A program made the position numbers and the translations under genes. Positions 1 through 7,390 of a stretch of 24,560 nucleotides of DNA are shown here, in pieces. The notes below the pieces were generated by a model. It did not search any database. It was not told where the DNA came from and was given only the letters and a program-made list of their open reading frames with translations. The stretch's first letter is position 1. The number at the start of each line of letters is the position of its first letter. Where the stretch lies: NCBI GenBank assembly GCA_002359055.1, contig DEQC01000062.1:4606-29165 (forward strand). The letters are read 5' to 3'. The stretch is from Flavobacteriales bacterium UBA3376 (GTDB taxonomy: Bacteria > Bacteroidota > Bacteroidia > Flavobacteriales > Weeksellaceae).

Positions 1-635
1 AACAAAGCACCGTGTTCACCTTTTTTGATGATAAGCGTTTTTGGTCCCATGCTTAAGATTTTCTTAGCAGCCTTTACCAAACTATATTCTTTGCTCATTT
101 GACGAGCTTCTTCATCATTGATAGCCAGAATATCGATTTCCTTGATTACATCCATCAATTCATCCCAAGTTTGATCCATCCAGAAATTCATGGTATCTAA
201 AATCACTAATTTTGGACGAGTTTCTAATTGGTTCAAAACTGATTTTTGTATGGAAGGATGAAGGTTTCCTAACATCAAAACCTCAGGATTTATCCAGTTT
301 TCTGGCACTTGAGGTTCGAAGTTTTCTAAAACATTTAATTCGGTTACCAAAGTTTCACGAGTATTCATATCGTTTTTGTAACGACCTGACCAGAAAAATG
401 TTTTTCCTTCATCTATTTTTTTTATACCACTCAAATCCAACTTGTGAGATTCCATCAGGTCAATATATTCTTGAGGGAAGTCTCCGCCGATGACTGAAAC
501 TAAACCTGCATTAACTTCTAATTTAGAAGCAGCAATACCTATAAAAGTTGCAGCTCCACCCAATATTTTGTCTGTTTTGCCAAATGGTGTTTCAATTTGA
601 TCAAAAGCAACAGTTCCTACGACTAATAAGCTCAT
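1..635 (-). CDS. PfkB-family carbohydrate/nucleoside kinase, C-terminus cut by window edge
   Basis: This is a ribokinase/PfkB-like kinase that would phosphorylate a sugar or nucleoside with ATP in the cytosol; the substrate cannot be told. Reading minus from the ATG at 635-633 gives 211 codons with no stop before the window edge. The protein starts MSLLVVGTVAFDQIETPFGK. The PfkB glycine signature GGAATF is at residues 26-31 and a second G-G-D follows at 50-52. The mid-protein NDEEA segment is at 173-177. Family members are usually about 300 residues, so roughly 90-100 are missing, including the DTxGAGD catalytic motif. The 54-base gap to the upstream reductase gene holds a possible promoter but no clear terminator, so the two may be cotranscribed. 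Family assignment is firm; the exact substrate is unknown. Confidence 0.9.
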   Translation of the reverse strand, partial: MSLLVVGTVAFDQIETPFGKTDKILGGAATFIGIAASKLEVNAGLVSVIGGDFPQEYIDLMESHKLDLSGIKKIDEGKTFFWSGRYKNDMNTRETLVTELNVLENFEPQVPENWINPEVLMLGNLHPSIQKSVLNQLETRPKLVILDTMNFWMDQTWDELMDVIKEIDILAINDEEARQMSKEYSLVKAAKKILSMGPKTLIIKKGEHGAL

Positions 636-649
636 TTATTTATTTTTTG

Positions 650-657
650 CTAATATA
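650..657 (-). promoter_or_regulatory. possible -7 box for the PfkB kinase gene
   Basis: On the minus strand this reads TATATTAG, seven of eight matches to the Bacteroidota -7 consensus TAnnTTTG, about 15 bases before the ATG at 635. A T-run (TTTTTT) lies about 19 bases upstream where TTTG would be expected, so the -33 element is weak. Read-through from the reductase gene is the alternative. Confidence 0.3.
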
Positions 658-689
658 TATTAATTCATTGATGCATAAAAAACGAATCA

Positions 690-1742
690 TCAATCGATCG
701 CTTTTACTACCGCTTTCTCAGCTTCTTTTCTGGTTCCATCGAATCCATCGACTCCTGCAACAGTTGTATATTTAAGAATATATTTTTTTCCTGGATTCAA
801 ACGCTGATAAATGCTTTGACAAGCCATAGTTCCTTCATGGAAACCACAAAGAATTAGTTTTAATTTTCCTGGATAAATATTGATATCACCTACTGCGTAA
901 ATTCCTTCTCTGTTGGTTTGATAATCCAATGCATTATTGACTTTAATCGCATTTTTCTCAATTTCCAATCCCCAATCAGCAATTGGACCTAATTTTGGTG
1001 ACAATCCAAACAATGGAATCAAATGATCGGCTTCTAAAGTGATTTTCTCCCCTTCTTTTTCTATGGTTACGGCTTCTAAATGATCTTCGCCGTGCAATTC
1101 TTTGACTTCAGCTGGAGTGATGATGTTTAGTTTACCTAATAGTTTCAATTCTTGTGCTTTATCGACAGAATCCAATGCACCACGGAATTCGTTTCTTCTA
1201 TGGATCAAAGTAACTTCAGATGCAACATCTGAAAGGTAAATACTCCAATCCAAAGCTGAATCACCTCCACCAGCGATTACTATCTTTTTATCTCTGAACA
1301 TTTCCGGATCTCTGACGAAATATTCAACACCATTTTCTTCGTACTTCTCTAAATTTTCTAAATTAGGTTTCCTTGGTTCGAAACTTCCTAAACCACCTGC
1401 AATAACAATTGCTTTGGCTTGATGTTTTGTACCTCTGTTGGTAGTAACGATAAATGTTCCGTCGTCAAACTCTTCGATGGATTCTGCTACTTCGTTCAAA
1501 GTAAATCCTGGTTCAAATTGTTTGATTTGCTCCATCAGATTATCGATAAGCACTCCAGCGTCTATGCTTGGATATCCAGGAATATCAAAGATTGGTTTTT
1601 TAGGATACAGTTCCGCCAATTGTCCACCTGGTTGAGGCAAAGCGTCTATAAGATGACAACGCATCTTTAGTAAACCAGCTTCAAACACGGTGAATAATCC
1701 AACGGGACCGGCTCCTATAATAAGTATATCTGTTTTAATCAT
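690..1742 (-). CDS. ferredoxin/flavodoxin-NADP(+) reductase, YumC/TrxR-like flavoprotein
   Basis: This FAD enzyme passes electrons between NADPH and ferredoxin or flavodoxin in the cytosol. The 350-residue product begins MIKTDILIIG. Its FAD dinucleotide fold has GAGPVG at residues 10-15 and PGGQ near 38-41. The central NADP-binding fold has GGGDSA at 158-163 followed by HRRNEFR at 181-187, whose arginines fit the 2'-phosphate of NADPH. The second FAD motif, YAVGD, is at 282-286. The thioredoxin-reductase CxxC pair after the NADP motif is absent (the position reads ALDW), which separates it from TrxB and fits the YumC-type FNR family. Length is normal for that family. It lies between aspartate aminotransferase upstream and the PfkB kinase downstream, all on minus. 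The ATG start is followed directly by the expected beta strand. Confidence 0.92.
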   Translation of the reverse strand: MIKTDILIIGAGPVGLFTVFEAGLLKMRCHLIDALPQPGGQLAELYPKKPIFDIPGYPSIDAGVLIDNLMEQIKQFEPGFTLNEVAESIEEFDDGTFIVTTNRGTKHQAKAIVIAGGLGSFEPRKPNLENLEKYEENGVEYFVRDPEMFRDKKIVIAGGGDSALDWSIYLSDVASEVTLIHRRNEFRGALDSVDKAQELKLLGKLNIITPAEVKELHGEDHLEAVTIEKEGEKITLEADHLIPLFGLSPKLGPIADWGLEIEKNAIKVNNALDYQTNREGIYAVGDINIYPGKLKLILCGFHEGTMACQSIYQRLNPGKKYILKYTTVAGVDGFDGTRKEAEKAVVKAID

Positions 1743-1782
1743 TGTTTTGAATTTGAATGAATTAACTAATTAATTCAGCTTA

Positions 1783-1790
1783 CAAAATTA
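1783..1790 (-). promoter_or_regulatory. -7 box of the ferredoxin-NADP reductase gene
   Basis: The minus strand reads TAATTTTG, a full match to TAnnTTTG, 40 bases before the ATG at 1742. No clean TTG lies 17-23 bases further upstream, so only the -7 half is well supported. Confidence 0.45.
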
Positions 1791-1842
1791 CAACGAAATC
1801 AACAATTTATCGGTGATTTCTGTCATTAACAATCGTTTGAAA

Positions 1843-3024
1843 CTATTGCTCGAGAAGAGTTTTAATCCTTCTCATGGCTTCGTTGAGAGTTTCTTCAGAA
1901 GCTGCATATGAAATTCTCAAACAATTATTGTTCCCAAATGCACTTCCTGAAACAGTGGAAACATGTGCTTCTTCCAAAATCAACATTGCTAAATCATCAG
2001 CATTGCTAATTAATTTTCCATTATATGATTTTCCAAAAGTCGAACTCACATTTGGGAAAATATAAAATGCACCTTGAGGTTCTGAGATTTGAAAATCTGG
2101 AATTTCTTTCACCCAATCCATGATCAATTTTCTTCGTTTTTTAAACGCATCTATCATGTATTGAATCTCTGACAAATCAGCATCCAATGCAGTAATTGCA
2201 GTTCTTTGAGCAATTGAATTTGTTCCTGAAGTCACTTGTCCTTGAAGGGTTTCACAAGCTTTTGCTATCCATTCAGGCGCGCCAATATATCCAATTCTCC
2301 AACCGGTCATCGCGAATGCTTTGGACAAACCATTGATCGTAACCGTTCGATCATAAGCTTCTTCAAAAGTTGCAATGCTCACTGGTTTTTCTTGATAAAT
2401 GATGTGTTCGTAAATTTCATCCGAAATGATAATCAAATCATGTGCTTTTGCAAATTTTGCAATTTCATGCAATTCTTCACTACTATACACACAACCACTT
2501 GGATTGTTAGGTGAGCTGAAAATTATCGCTTTACAATTTGGTGTAATCGACTCTTCCAACATTTCGCGAGTAACTTTGAAGTCAGTGTCGACAGAAGTTT
2601 CAACGATGATTGGTTTTCCACCAGACAATTTGATAATATCGGTATAAGTCACCCAATAAGGTGCTGGAACTAACACTTCGTCGTTTGGACCGATGATCGA
2701 TTGAAAAACATTATAAATCGATTGTTTGGCGCCAGTTGAAACTACAACTTGTGAAGGTTTATAATCCAGTTTATTGTCTCTTTTAAATTTTCTAATAATC
2801 GCTTCCTTCAATTCTGGATAACCACTTACAGGTGTATAATGAGAATAATTCTCATCTATAGCTATTTTTGCCGCTTCCTTTATAAAATCAGGCGTATCAA
2901 AATCTGGTTCTCCAATGCTTAAACTGATTACATCATGACCTTCTGCTTTTAACTCTCTCGCTTTTTGAGTCATTACAAGGGTAGCCGATGGACTCAATTG
3001 TTGTAATCTTGGTGATAACTGCAT
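1843..3024 (-). CDS. pyridoxal-phosphate class I aminotransferase (aspartate aminotransferase type)
   Basis: The product transfers an amino group, most likely between aspartate and 2-oxoglutarate, in the cytosol, linking the TCA cycle to amino acid synthesis. It is 393 residues, the usual length for fold-type I, subgroup I-gamma enzymes. The N-terminal SIGEPDFDTP is at 36-45. SPNNPSG with the PLP-contacting Asn is at 171-177 (N174). The D-E-I-Y motif is at 202-205. The Schiff-base lysine is K235 in NGLSKAFAMTGWRIGY. An arginine in LRISYA near the C-terminus fits the substrate alpha-carboxylate site. Bacterial I-gamma enzymes include aspartate, glutamate-prephenate and some aromatic aminotransferases, so the exact substrate is inferred. 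A 191-base gap with dyads separates it from the upstream MBL gene, and it has a good -7 box of its own. Confidence 0.92.
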   Translation of the reverse strand: MQLSPRLQQLSPSATLVMTQKARELKAEGHDVISLSIGEPDFDTPDFIKEAAKIAIDENYSHYTPVSGYPELKEAIIRKFKRDNKLDYKPSQVVVSTGAKQSIYNVFQSIIGPNDEVLVPAPYWVTYTDIIKLSGGKPIIVETSVDTDFKVTREMLEESITPNCKAIIFSSPNNPSGCVYSSEELHEIAKFAKAHDLIIISDEIYEHIIYQEKPVSIATFEEAYDRTVTINGLSKAFAMTGWRIGYIGAPEWIAKACETLQGQVTSGTNSIAQRTAITALDADLSEIQYMIDAFKKRRKLIMDWVKEIPDFQISEPQGAFYIFPNVSSTFGKSYNGKLISNADDLAMLILEEAHVSTVSGSAFGNNNCLRISYAASEETLNEAMRRIKTLLEQ

Positions 3025-3049
3025 AAAATAATTTTTATATAAATCGCTG

Positions 3050-3057
3050 CAAAGATA
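3050..3057 (-). promoter_or_regulatory. -7 box of the aspartate aminotransferase gene
   Basis: The minus strand reads TATCTTTG, an exact TAnnTTTG match, giving a leader of about 20 bases before the ATG at 3024. The region upstream is AT-rich with no clear TTTG at the -33 distance. Confidence 0.5.
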
Positions 3058-3106
3058 AAGATAAAGATTTAGCGATTAATATTTAACTATACTCTTTTTA
3101 TTTAGT

Positions 3107-3130
3107 GTTTGAGTGAAACTTATCTCAAAC
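3107..3130. promoter_or_regulatory. inverted repeat upstream of the aminotransferase promoter
   Basis: GTTTGAG (3107-3113) and CTCAAAC (3124-3130) form a perfect 7-bp dyad with a 10-base centre. It lies about 50 bases upstream of the -7 box at 3050-3057, in the 191-base gap between the MBL gene and the aminotransferase gene. It could be an operator or an RNA hairpin. There is no U-run on either side to make it a terminator. Confidence 0.3.
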
Positions 3131-3215
3131 CAAGCTTTTAATATATCACAAATTTTCAAGAAGATGAAATCTTGATGGGATTGAATTTTAAATCAATTGT
3201 GAAATGAAATTTATT

Positions 3216-4595
3216 TTACATTTCTATGGTTTCAATTTGATTGAGCGTTGGTATTTCCGCCTCCCAACCAAAATTTCCTTTTATGCCTAATTGAAGTGCT
3301 TTTGCACTTTCATTTTCTCCATGCACGATAAAAATTCGCTCAGGTTGATTTTTCAATTCACTCATCCAATTGATAAGTTCGTCGTGATCCGCATGTGCAG
3401 ACAATCCTTTGACTTCGACAATTTCCATATTCACATTGACCCATTGTCCATAAATCTTAATTTCTTTTTGACCTTCCAGCAAATCTCTACCACGAGTTCC
3501 TTCTGCTTGATAACCCAAAATCAACAAAGTATTTTTTGGATTTTGTGCTTGTACTTCTAAATAATTGAGAATTCTTCCACCGGTTAGCATTCCACTTCCT
3601 GCAATCACTATTTTTGGGCTGTCGTCTTTTCGCAAATGCAAAGTTTCCGCATAACTACTCACAATTGTGAAATAAGAACACATCTCATTGCAGTCTTGTT
3701 CACTCAATTTATGCCAATCTTTTGTGCGATAAAACAATTCCAACACATCAGCACCCATCGGACTATCCAATATCATTTGAACTTTTGGAATTCTATTTTC
3801 TTTGGACAATTGCCACAAAATATACATCATGAGTTGTGCTCGTTCAACAGCATAGGTAGGAATAAACAAACTCCCTCCTCTCTCAATCGTTTCTTTGACC
3901 AATTTTTCTATTTGAGGAATCGATTTCACTTCACTCGGATGAAGTGAACCACCATAAGTGGATTCGACGATGAGAATATCAGCTTTTTTAGGTTTTAATG
4001 GTGGAAATAACAATAAATCATTGGTTCTTCCAATATCTCCAGAAAACACAAGTCGTTTTCCATGTAGATCTAATTCAATAAAAGTTGCACCTAAAATATG
4101 ACCATTGTATTTGAAACGAACTTTTATTCCTTCGAACAAATCTATCCATTGTGCTTGTGGCACTCTTCTAAACAAAGGCAAAGTTCTATCGACATCTTTC
4201 AAATCATACAAAGGCTCCGCTGGATTATGTTTCGTATATCCTTCTTCATTGGCCCTTTCAGCTTCTTGCTGTTGAATTTTCGCACTGTCTTTCAAAATAA
4301 TTTCGGCAATGTGTAAAGTTGGATTGGTGCCACATATAAAACCTTTGAATCCTTGTTTGACCAATCTTGGCAAATAACCCGTATGATCCAAATGTCCATG
4401 AGTAAGCAAAACCATATCGATGCTCGAAGAATCGATTGGATTCGTCTCCCAATTTTTGAGTCGTAATTCTTTTAATCCTTGAAAAAGTCCACAATCGATC
4501 AAAATTTTTCGATCAATTGTTTCAACTAAATATTTCGAACCTGTAACCGTTCCTGCTGCGCCCAAAAAATGGATTTTGATTGATTTGCTTTCCAT
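3216..4595 (-). CDS. MBL-fold / beta-CASP RNA-metabolising exonuclease-like hydrolase
   Basis: The product is a zinc-dependent metallo-beta-lactamase-fold hydrolase of the CPSF73/Ysh1 type, probably acting on RNA in the cytosol. It has 459 residues, normal for this group. The zinc motif H-G-H-L-D-H is at 66-71. The SGDIGR segment carries a further metal aspartate at about residue 185. The beta-CASP region follows from IVESTYGG, with SAHADHDEL (about 403-411) and IVHGE (about 429-433) giving the late metal histidines of the RNA-specificity (RMMBL) domain. There is no signal peptide. Bacterial relatives include ribonucleases with 5'-exo or endonuclease activity; which one applies cannot be read here. 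It is divergent from the secreted protease gene across a 111-base gap. Confidence 0.9.
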   Translation of the reverse strand: MESKSIKIHFLGAAGTVTGSKYLVETIDRKILIDCGLFQGLKELRLKNWETNPIDSSSIDMVLLTHGHLDHTGYLPRLVKQGFKGFICGTNPTLHIAEIILKDSAKIQQQEAERANEEGYTKHNPAEPLYDLKDVDRTLPLFRRVPQAQWIDLFEGIKVRFKYNGHILGATFIELDLHGKRLVFSGDIGRTNDLLLFPPLKPKKADILIVESTYGGSLHPSEVKSIPQIEKLVKETIERGGSLFIPTYAVERAQLMMYILWQLSKENRIPKVQMILDSPMGADVLELFYRTKDWHKLSEQDCNEMCSYFTIVSSYAETLHLRKDDSPKIVIAGSGMLTGGRILNYLEVQAQNPKNTLLILGYQAEGTRGRDLLEGQKEIKIYGQWVNVNMEIVEVKGLSAHADHDELINWMSELKNQPERIFIVHGENESAKALQLGIKGNFGWEAEIPTLNQIETIEM

Positions 4596-4622
4596 TGGTC
4601 TGATTCTTCGATTAACTATTTA

Positions 4623-4655
4623 TAAACTTAATGATTATTTAATAATAAAAATCAA
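4623..4655 (-). promoter_or_regulatory. possible promoter of the MBL hydrolase gene
   Basis: The minus strand shows TTG (4655-4653), a 22-base spacer and TAAGTTTA (4630-4623), seven of eight matches to TAnnTTTG. It sits back to back with the plus-strand promoter of the protease gene. Confidence 0.35.
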
Positions 4656-4660
4656 TTCAG

Positions 4661-4688
4661 TTTGACCTAATATTTTTCGTTAAATTAG
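4661..4688 (+). promoter_or_regulatory. promoter of the secreted S8 protease gene
   Basis: TTTG (4661-4664), a 16-base spacer and TAAATTAG (4681-4688, seven of eight to TAnnTTTG) lie 18 bases before the ATG at 4707. This fits the Bacteroidota -33/-7 architecture and would give a leader of about 15 bases. Confidence 0.5.
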
Positions 4689-4706
4689 CAATGAAATACA
4701 CAACAC

Positions 4707-6311
4707 ATGAAGAAGATTCTATTTTATACATTAATATTCATTTTCGGGATTGTCAACGCACAAGATTTAGTATTGATTCAATTCACTGACAAACCATCTG
4801 CCGATATTTATTTTGACAATCCATCACTTATGCTCTCTCAAAAAGCTTTGGATAGAAGGGCGAAATACAATATTGATTTGGACATAAAAGATGTACCGGT
4901 TGAAACTATATATATCGATGAAGTAGAAGATTTAGGCATTCAACCGATACAAATTTCGAAATGGTTCAATGGTATTTTTGCTTGGTGTACCGAAGATCAA
5001 ATTCTTCAATTAGAAAATTTAAACTTTGTCGAAGAAGTTAAATCCTTTGTTAGAAATGAAGAACCAAGTTTTGCAAAAAATCAAATTGAAAATGATTGGG
5101 AATTTACATTTGAAGCGATTGAAAGCAATTTACCCAACATCAATTATGGATATACTGCTACACAAATCAATCAAATAAAGTTGGAGCATCTTCACGATTT
5201 AGGATTTACTGGTGAAGGAATTTCAATTGCCGTTTTAGACAATGGATTTTTAGGAGTTGACACAGCCAACGGATTTTCTTATATAAGAAACAACGATCAG
5301 ATCAAAGGCGTTTATAATTTCGTTCATGACAATGAAGATGTGTACAATCACGGAACTCATGGAACTGTAGTTCTTTCGACCATCGCTGGTTTTATAGAAA
5401 ATCAATATGTTGGAACTGCTATAGATGCGGATTTTTATCTTTTCATAACTGAGGATGGCAGTCATGAAATGCCTGACGAAGAAGTGCATTGGTTGGCGGC
5501 GGCCGAATGGGCAGATTATTTAGGAGTGGATGTGATCAATACTTCATTGGGTTATAATAATTATGATGATTCGAGGTATGATTATGAAACTTCAGATTTG
5601 GATGGTCAAACTTCATACATCAGTCGAGCAGCACAAATCGCTTCGGACAAAGGCATAATGGTCGTAGTTTCCGCTGGAAATTCGGGCAACAAACAATGGC
5701 ATTATATCACTATGCCAGCAGATGCTGAAGGAGTTTTCACTATTGGTGCAGTAGATGCTAACGGCAATCCTACTTCTTTTTCTTCTTATGGACCAACAGC
5801 CGATGGTCGAATCAAACCTGATGTTATGGCATTGGGCGGAAATGCTGTGGTGATAAGATATGATGGGCAAATTGGTTATTCCAATGGAACTTCTTTATCA
5901 TCGCCAATTATTGCAGGTGCAATGGCCTGTTTAATTCAAGCTTTTCCTGAATATCAACCATCTTATTTGAGAGAAAAAGTTAGAGAATCTGCAAGTTTGT
6001 ATGAGAATCCAGAAAATCAAATGGGTTATGGAATTCCAGATTTTAGTTGGGCTTATGATGCTTGTTTAGGAGTTTTGGATGTAGATGAACAGAAAGTCAT
6101 CATTTTTCCAAATCCAACTTATGACTCAGTTGAAATTTTAAGTGAAATTGCTATCAAAAACATTGAATTATTTACGATCAATGGTCAGAAAGTTCGTGAA
6201 TTTGAAGTGGATTCAAAATTAGATTTAACTGATTTATCCAAAGGAATTTATGTGTTAAACATTCAATTGTTCGATGGAAAAAAGGTTTCTAAAAAAATAA
6301 TCAAGAAATAA
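4707..6311 (+). CDS. secreted subtilisin-like (S8) serine protease with T9SS sorting domain
   Basis: The product is a serine endopeptidase exported to the cell surface or medium. A type I signal peptide covers about residues 1-18 (ending VNAQ). A propeptide-like region runs to about 150. The S8 catalytic domain follows: Asp178 in AVLDNG, His215 in NHGTHGT, oxyanion Asn325 in SAGNSG and Ser396 in NGTSLSSP. The last 70 or so residues (about 463-534) form a type A sorting domain with FPNPT, a central G-Q-K and a basic end (KKIIKK). These signals predict Sec export followed by crossing of the outer membrane through SprA, encoded in this window. The 534-residue length is typical of simple T9SS subtilases. 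The start at 4707 is chosen for the signal peptide; an out-of-frame ATG lies at 4691. The last 11 bases overlap the end of ribF on the opposite strand. Peptide substrates are unknown. Confidence 0.93.
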   Translation: MKKILFYTLIFIFGIVNAQDLVLIQFTDKPSADIYFDNPSLMLSQKALDRRAKYNIDLDIKDVPVETIYIDEVEDLGIQPIQISKWFNGIFAWCTEDQILQLENLNFVEEVKSFVRNEEPSFAKNQIENDWEFTFEAIESNLPNINYGYTATQINQIKLEHLHDLGFTGEGISIAVLDNGFLGVDTANGFSYIRNNDQIKGVYNFVHDNEDVYNHGTHGTVVLSTIAGFIENQYVGTAIDADFYLFITEDGSHEMPDEEVHWLAAAEWADYLGVDVINTSLGYNNYDDSRYDYETSDLDGQTSYISRAAQIASDKGIMVVVSAGNSGNKQWHYITMPADAEGVFTIGAVDANGNPTSFSSYGPTADGRIKPDVMALGGNAVVIRYDGQIGYSNGTSLSSPIIAGAMACLIQAFPEYQPSYLREKVRESASLYENPENQMGYGIPDFSWAYDACLGVLDVDEQKVIIFPNPTYDSVEILSEIAIKNIELFTINGQKVREFEVDSKLDLTDLSKGIYVLNIQLFDGKKVSKKIIKK

Positions 6312-7233
6312 ATTGATAATGGATTGCGAAATCTTTGTCTTTATTCATTTGTTCAACAAGTGCTTCGATTGATTCAAATTTCAAATCATCTCTGATTTTA
6401 TGATGGAATTCAATTTTCAATTCCTCATCATAAATTTCACAATCAAAATCGAGTATAAACACTTCGACTCTCTTTTCGTTTGAATCGGTAACTGTCGGTC
6501 GATTTCCTATGCTCAATAGACCTTTGAAGATTTCGTTATTCAGAAAAACTCGGACTACATAAACACCATCGGCTGGAATTAATTTATATTTTTCGGTCGA
6601 TAAATTAGCAGTTGGGAAACCCAAAGTTCTACCTAACTTATCGCCATGAACAACTTTCCCGTTGATCGAATAAAATCGATTCAATCCTTGATTTGCCAAA
6701 TCGATTTCACCTTTCAACAAAGCATTTCTGATTTTTGTAGAACTGATATGTAGATTATCGGATTTCACTTCTTCAATTTGCACACAATTGTAATTATATT
6801 GAGTAGAAAGTTGATCGAGCAAATCATAATTACCTTGACGTCCTTTCCCAAAATGATGGTCATAACCGATAACGATTGTATGGATTTGAATTTGATCGAC
6901 CAAAAGATTTTTCACAAAATCGGTGGCACTTAATTCTGAAAACTCTTTTGTAAACGGATGTAAAATTAAATTTTTCAAACCATAATCTCTCAGTAATTCA
7001 ATTTTCTCATCCAAAGTTGTGATGAGTTGTAGAGAATCGGCACCTTTGTTTAGCGTAATTCTCGGATGAGGTTCGAAGGTAAGCAAAACACTTTCACCAT
7101 CAACTTCAGATGCAATTTCGTTGAGTTTTTGAATAATTTTTTGGTGTCCCAAATGAACTCCATCGTACATACCGAGTGTAAGTACAGGGTTCTTAAGGTT
7201 TTTACAATCTGAGATATGATTGAATATTTTCAT
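6301..7233 (-). CDS. ribF: bifunctional riboflavin kinase / FAD synthetase
   Basis: The enzyme converts riboflavin to FMN and then FAD, using ATP, in the cytosol. At 310 residues it has the standard bacterial size. The N-terminal adenylyltransferase domain shows GMYDGVHLGH at 21-30 (the HxGH nucleotidyl motif is H27-H30), FEPHP at 53-57 and SSTKIR at 164-169. The C-terminal riboflavin kinase domain has GDKLGRTLGFPTANL at 197-211, GVYVV at 223-227, SIGNRPT at 241-247 and the catalytic Glu in RVEVFILD (E257). Its end overlaps the protease gene by 11 bases tail to tail, so no separate terminator fits between them. It is divergent from atpD. Its -7 box lies only five bases before the ATG, suggesting an mRNA with almost no leader. 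Confidence 0.96.
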   Translation of the reverse strand: MKIFNHISDCKNLKNPVLTLGMYDGVHLGHQKIIQKLNEIASEVDGESVLLTFEPHPRITLNKGADSLQLITTLDEKIELLRDYGLKNLILHPFTKEFSELSATDFVKNLLVDQIQIHTIVIGYDHHFGKGRQGNYDLLDQLSTQYNYNCVQIEEVKSDNLHISSTKIRNALLKGEIDLANQGLNRFYSINGKVVHGDKLGRTLGFPTANLSTEKYKLIPADGVYVVRVFLNNEIFKGLLSIGNRPTVTDSNEKRVEVFILDFDCEIYDEELKIEFHHKIRDDLKFESIEALVEQMNKDKDFAIHYQFIS

Positions 7234-7237
7234 GCAA

Positions 7238-7245
7238 CAAATGTA
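7238..7245 (-). promoter_or_regulatory. -7 box of ribF, adjacent to the start codon
   Basis: The minus strand reads TACATTTG, an exact TAnnTTTG match, with four bases (TTGC) between it and the ATG at 7233-7231. Transcription from it would start at or next to the start codon. The -33 element is not clear. Confidence 0.45.
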
Positions 7246-7330
7246 AGGCTTTCCTCTTAAACTTTAGGTAAACCAAAGAATTGCAGTTATAAAGTATAAA
7301 TACTGATAAATATCTTATTATTCATTAGAA

Positions 7331-7357
7331 TTGAATCAGTTGATTGACTTATATTTG
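7331..7357 (+). promoter_or_regulatory. promoter of atpD-atpC
   Basis: TTG (7331-7333), a 16-base spacer and TATATTTG (7350-7357, exact TAnnTTTG) lie 33 bases before the atpD ATG at 7391. The leader that follows is A-rich with no Shine-Dalgarno sequence, usual for this phylum. Confidence 0.6.
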
Positions 7358-7390
7358 CACAGAATTTAAAAAACACTTAATCTATATAAA

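Noticed and set aside
212..775. Plus-strand open frames opposite the PfkB kinase and reductase genes
   Set aside because: They lie on the other strand of well-supported genes, have no recognisable domains and have composition typical of antisense frames.
3156..3175. Terminator after the MBL hydrolase gene
   Set aside because: The 6-bp AT-rich stem is not followed by a T-run on minus; too weak to call.
7234..7390. FMN riboswitch in front of ribF
   Set aside because: The -7 box lies next to the start codon and the 157-base gap shows no RFN-type conserved helices.
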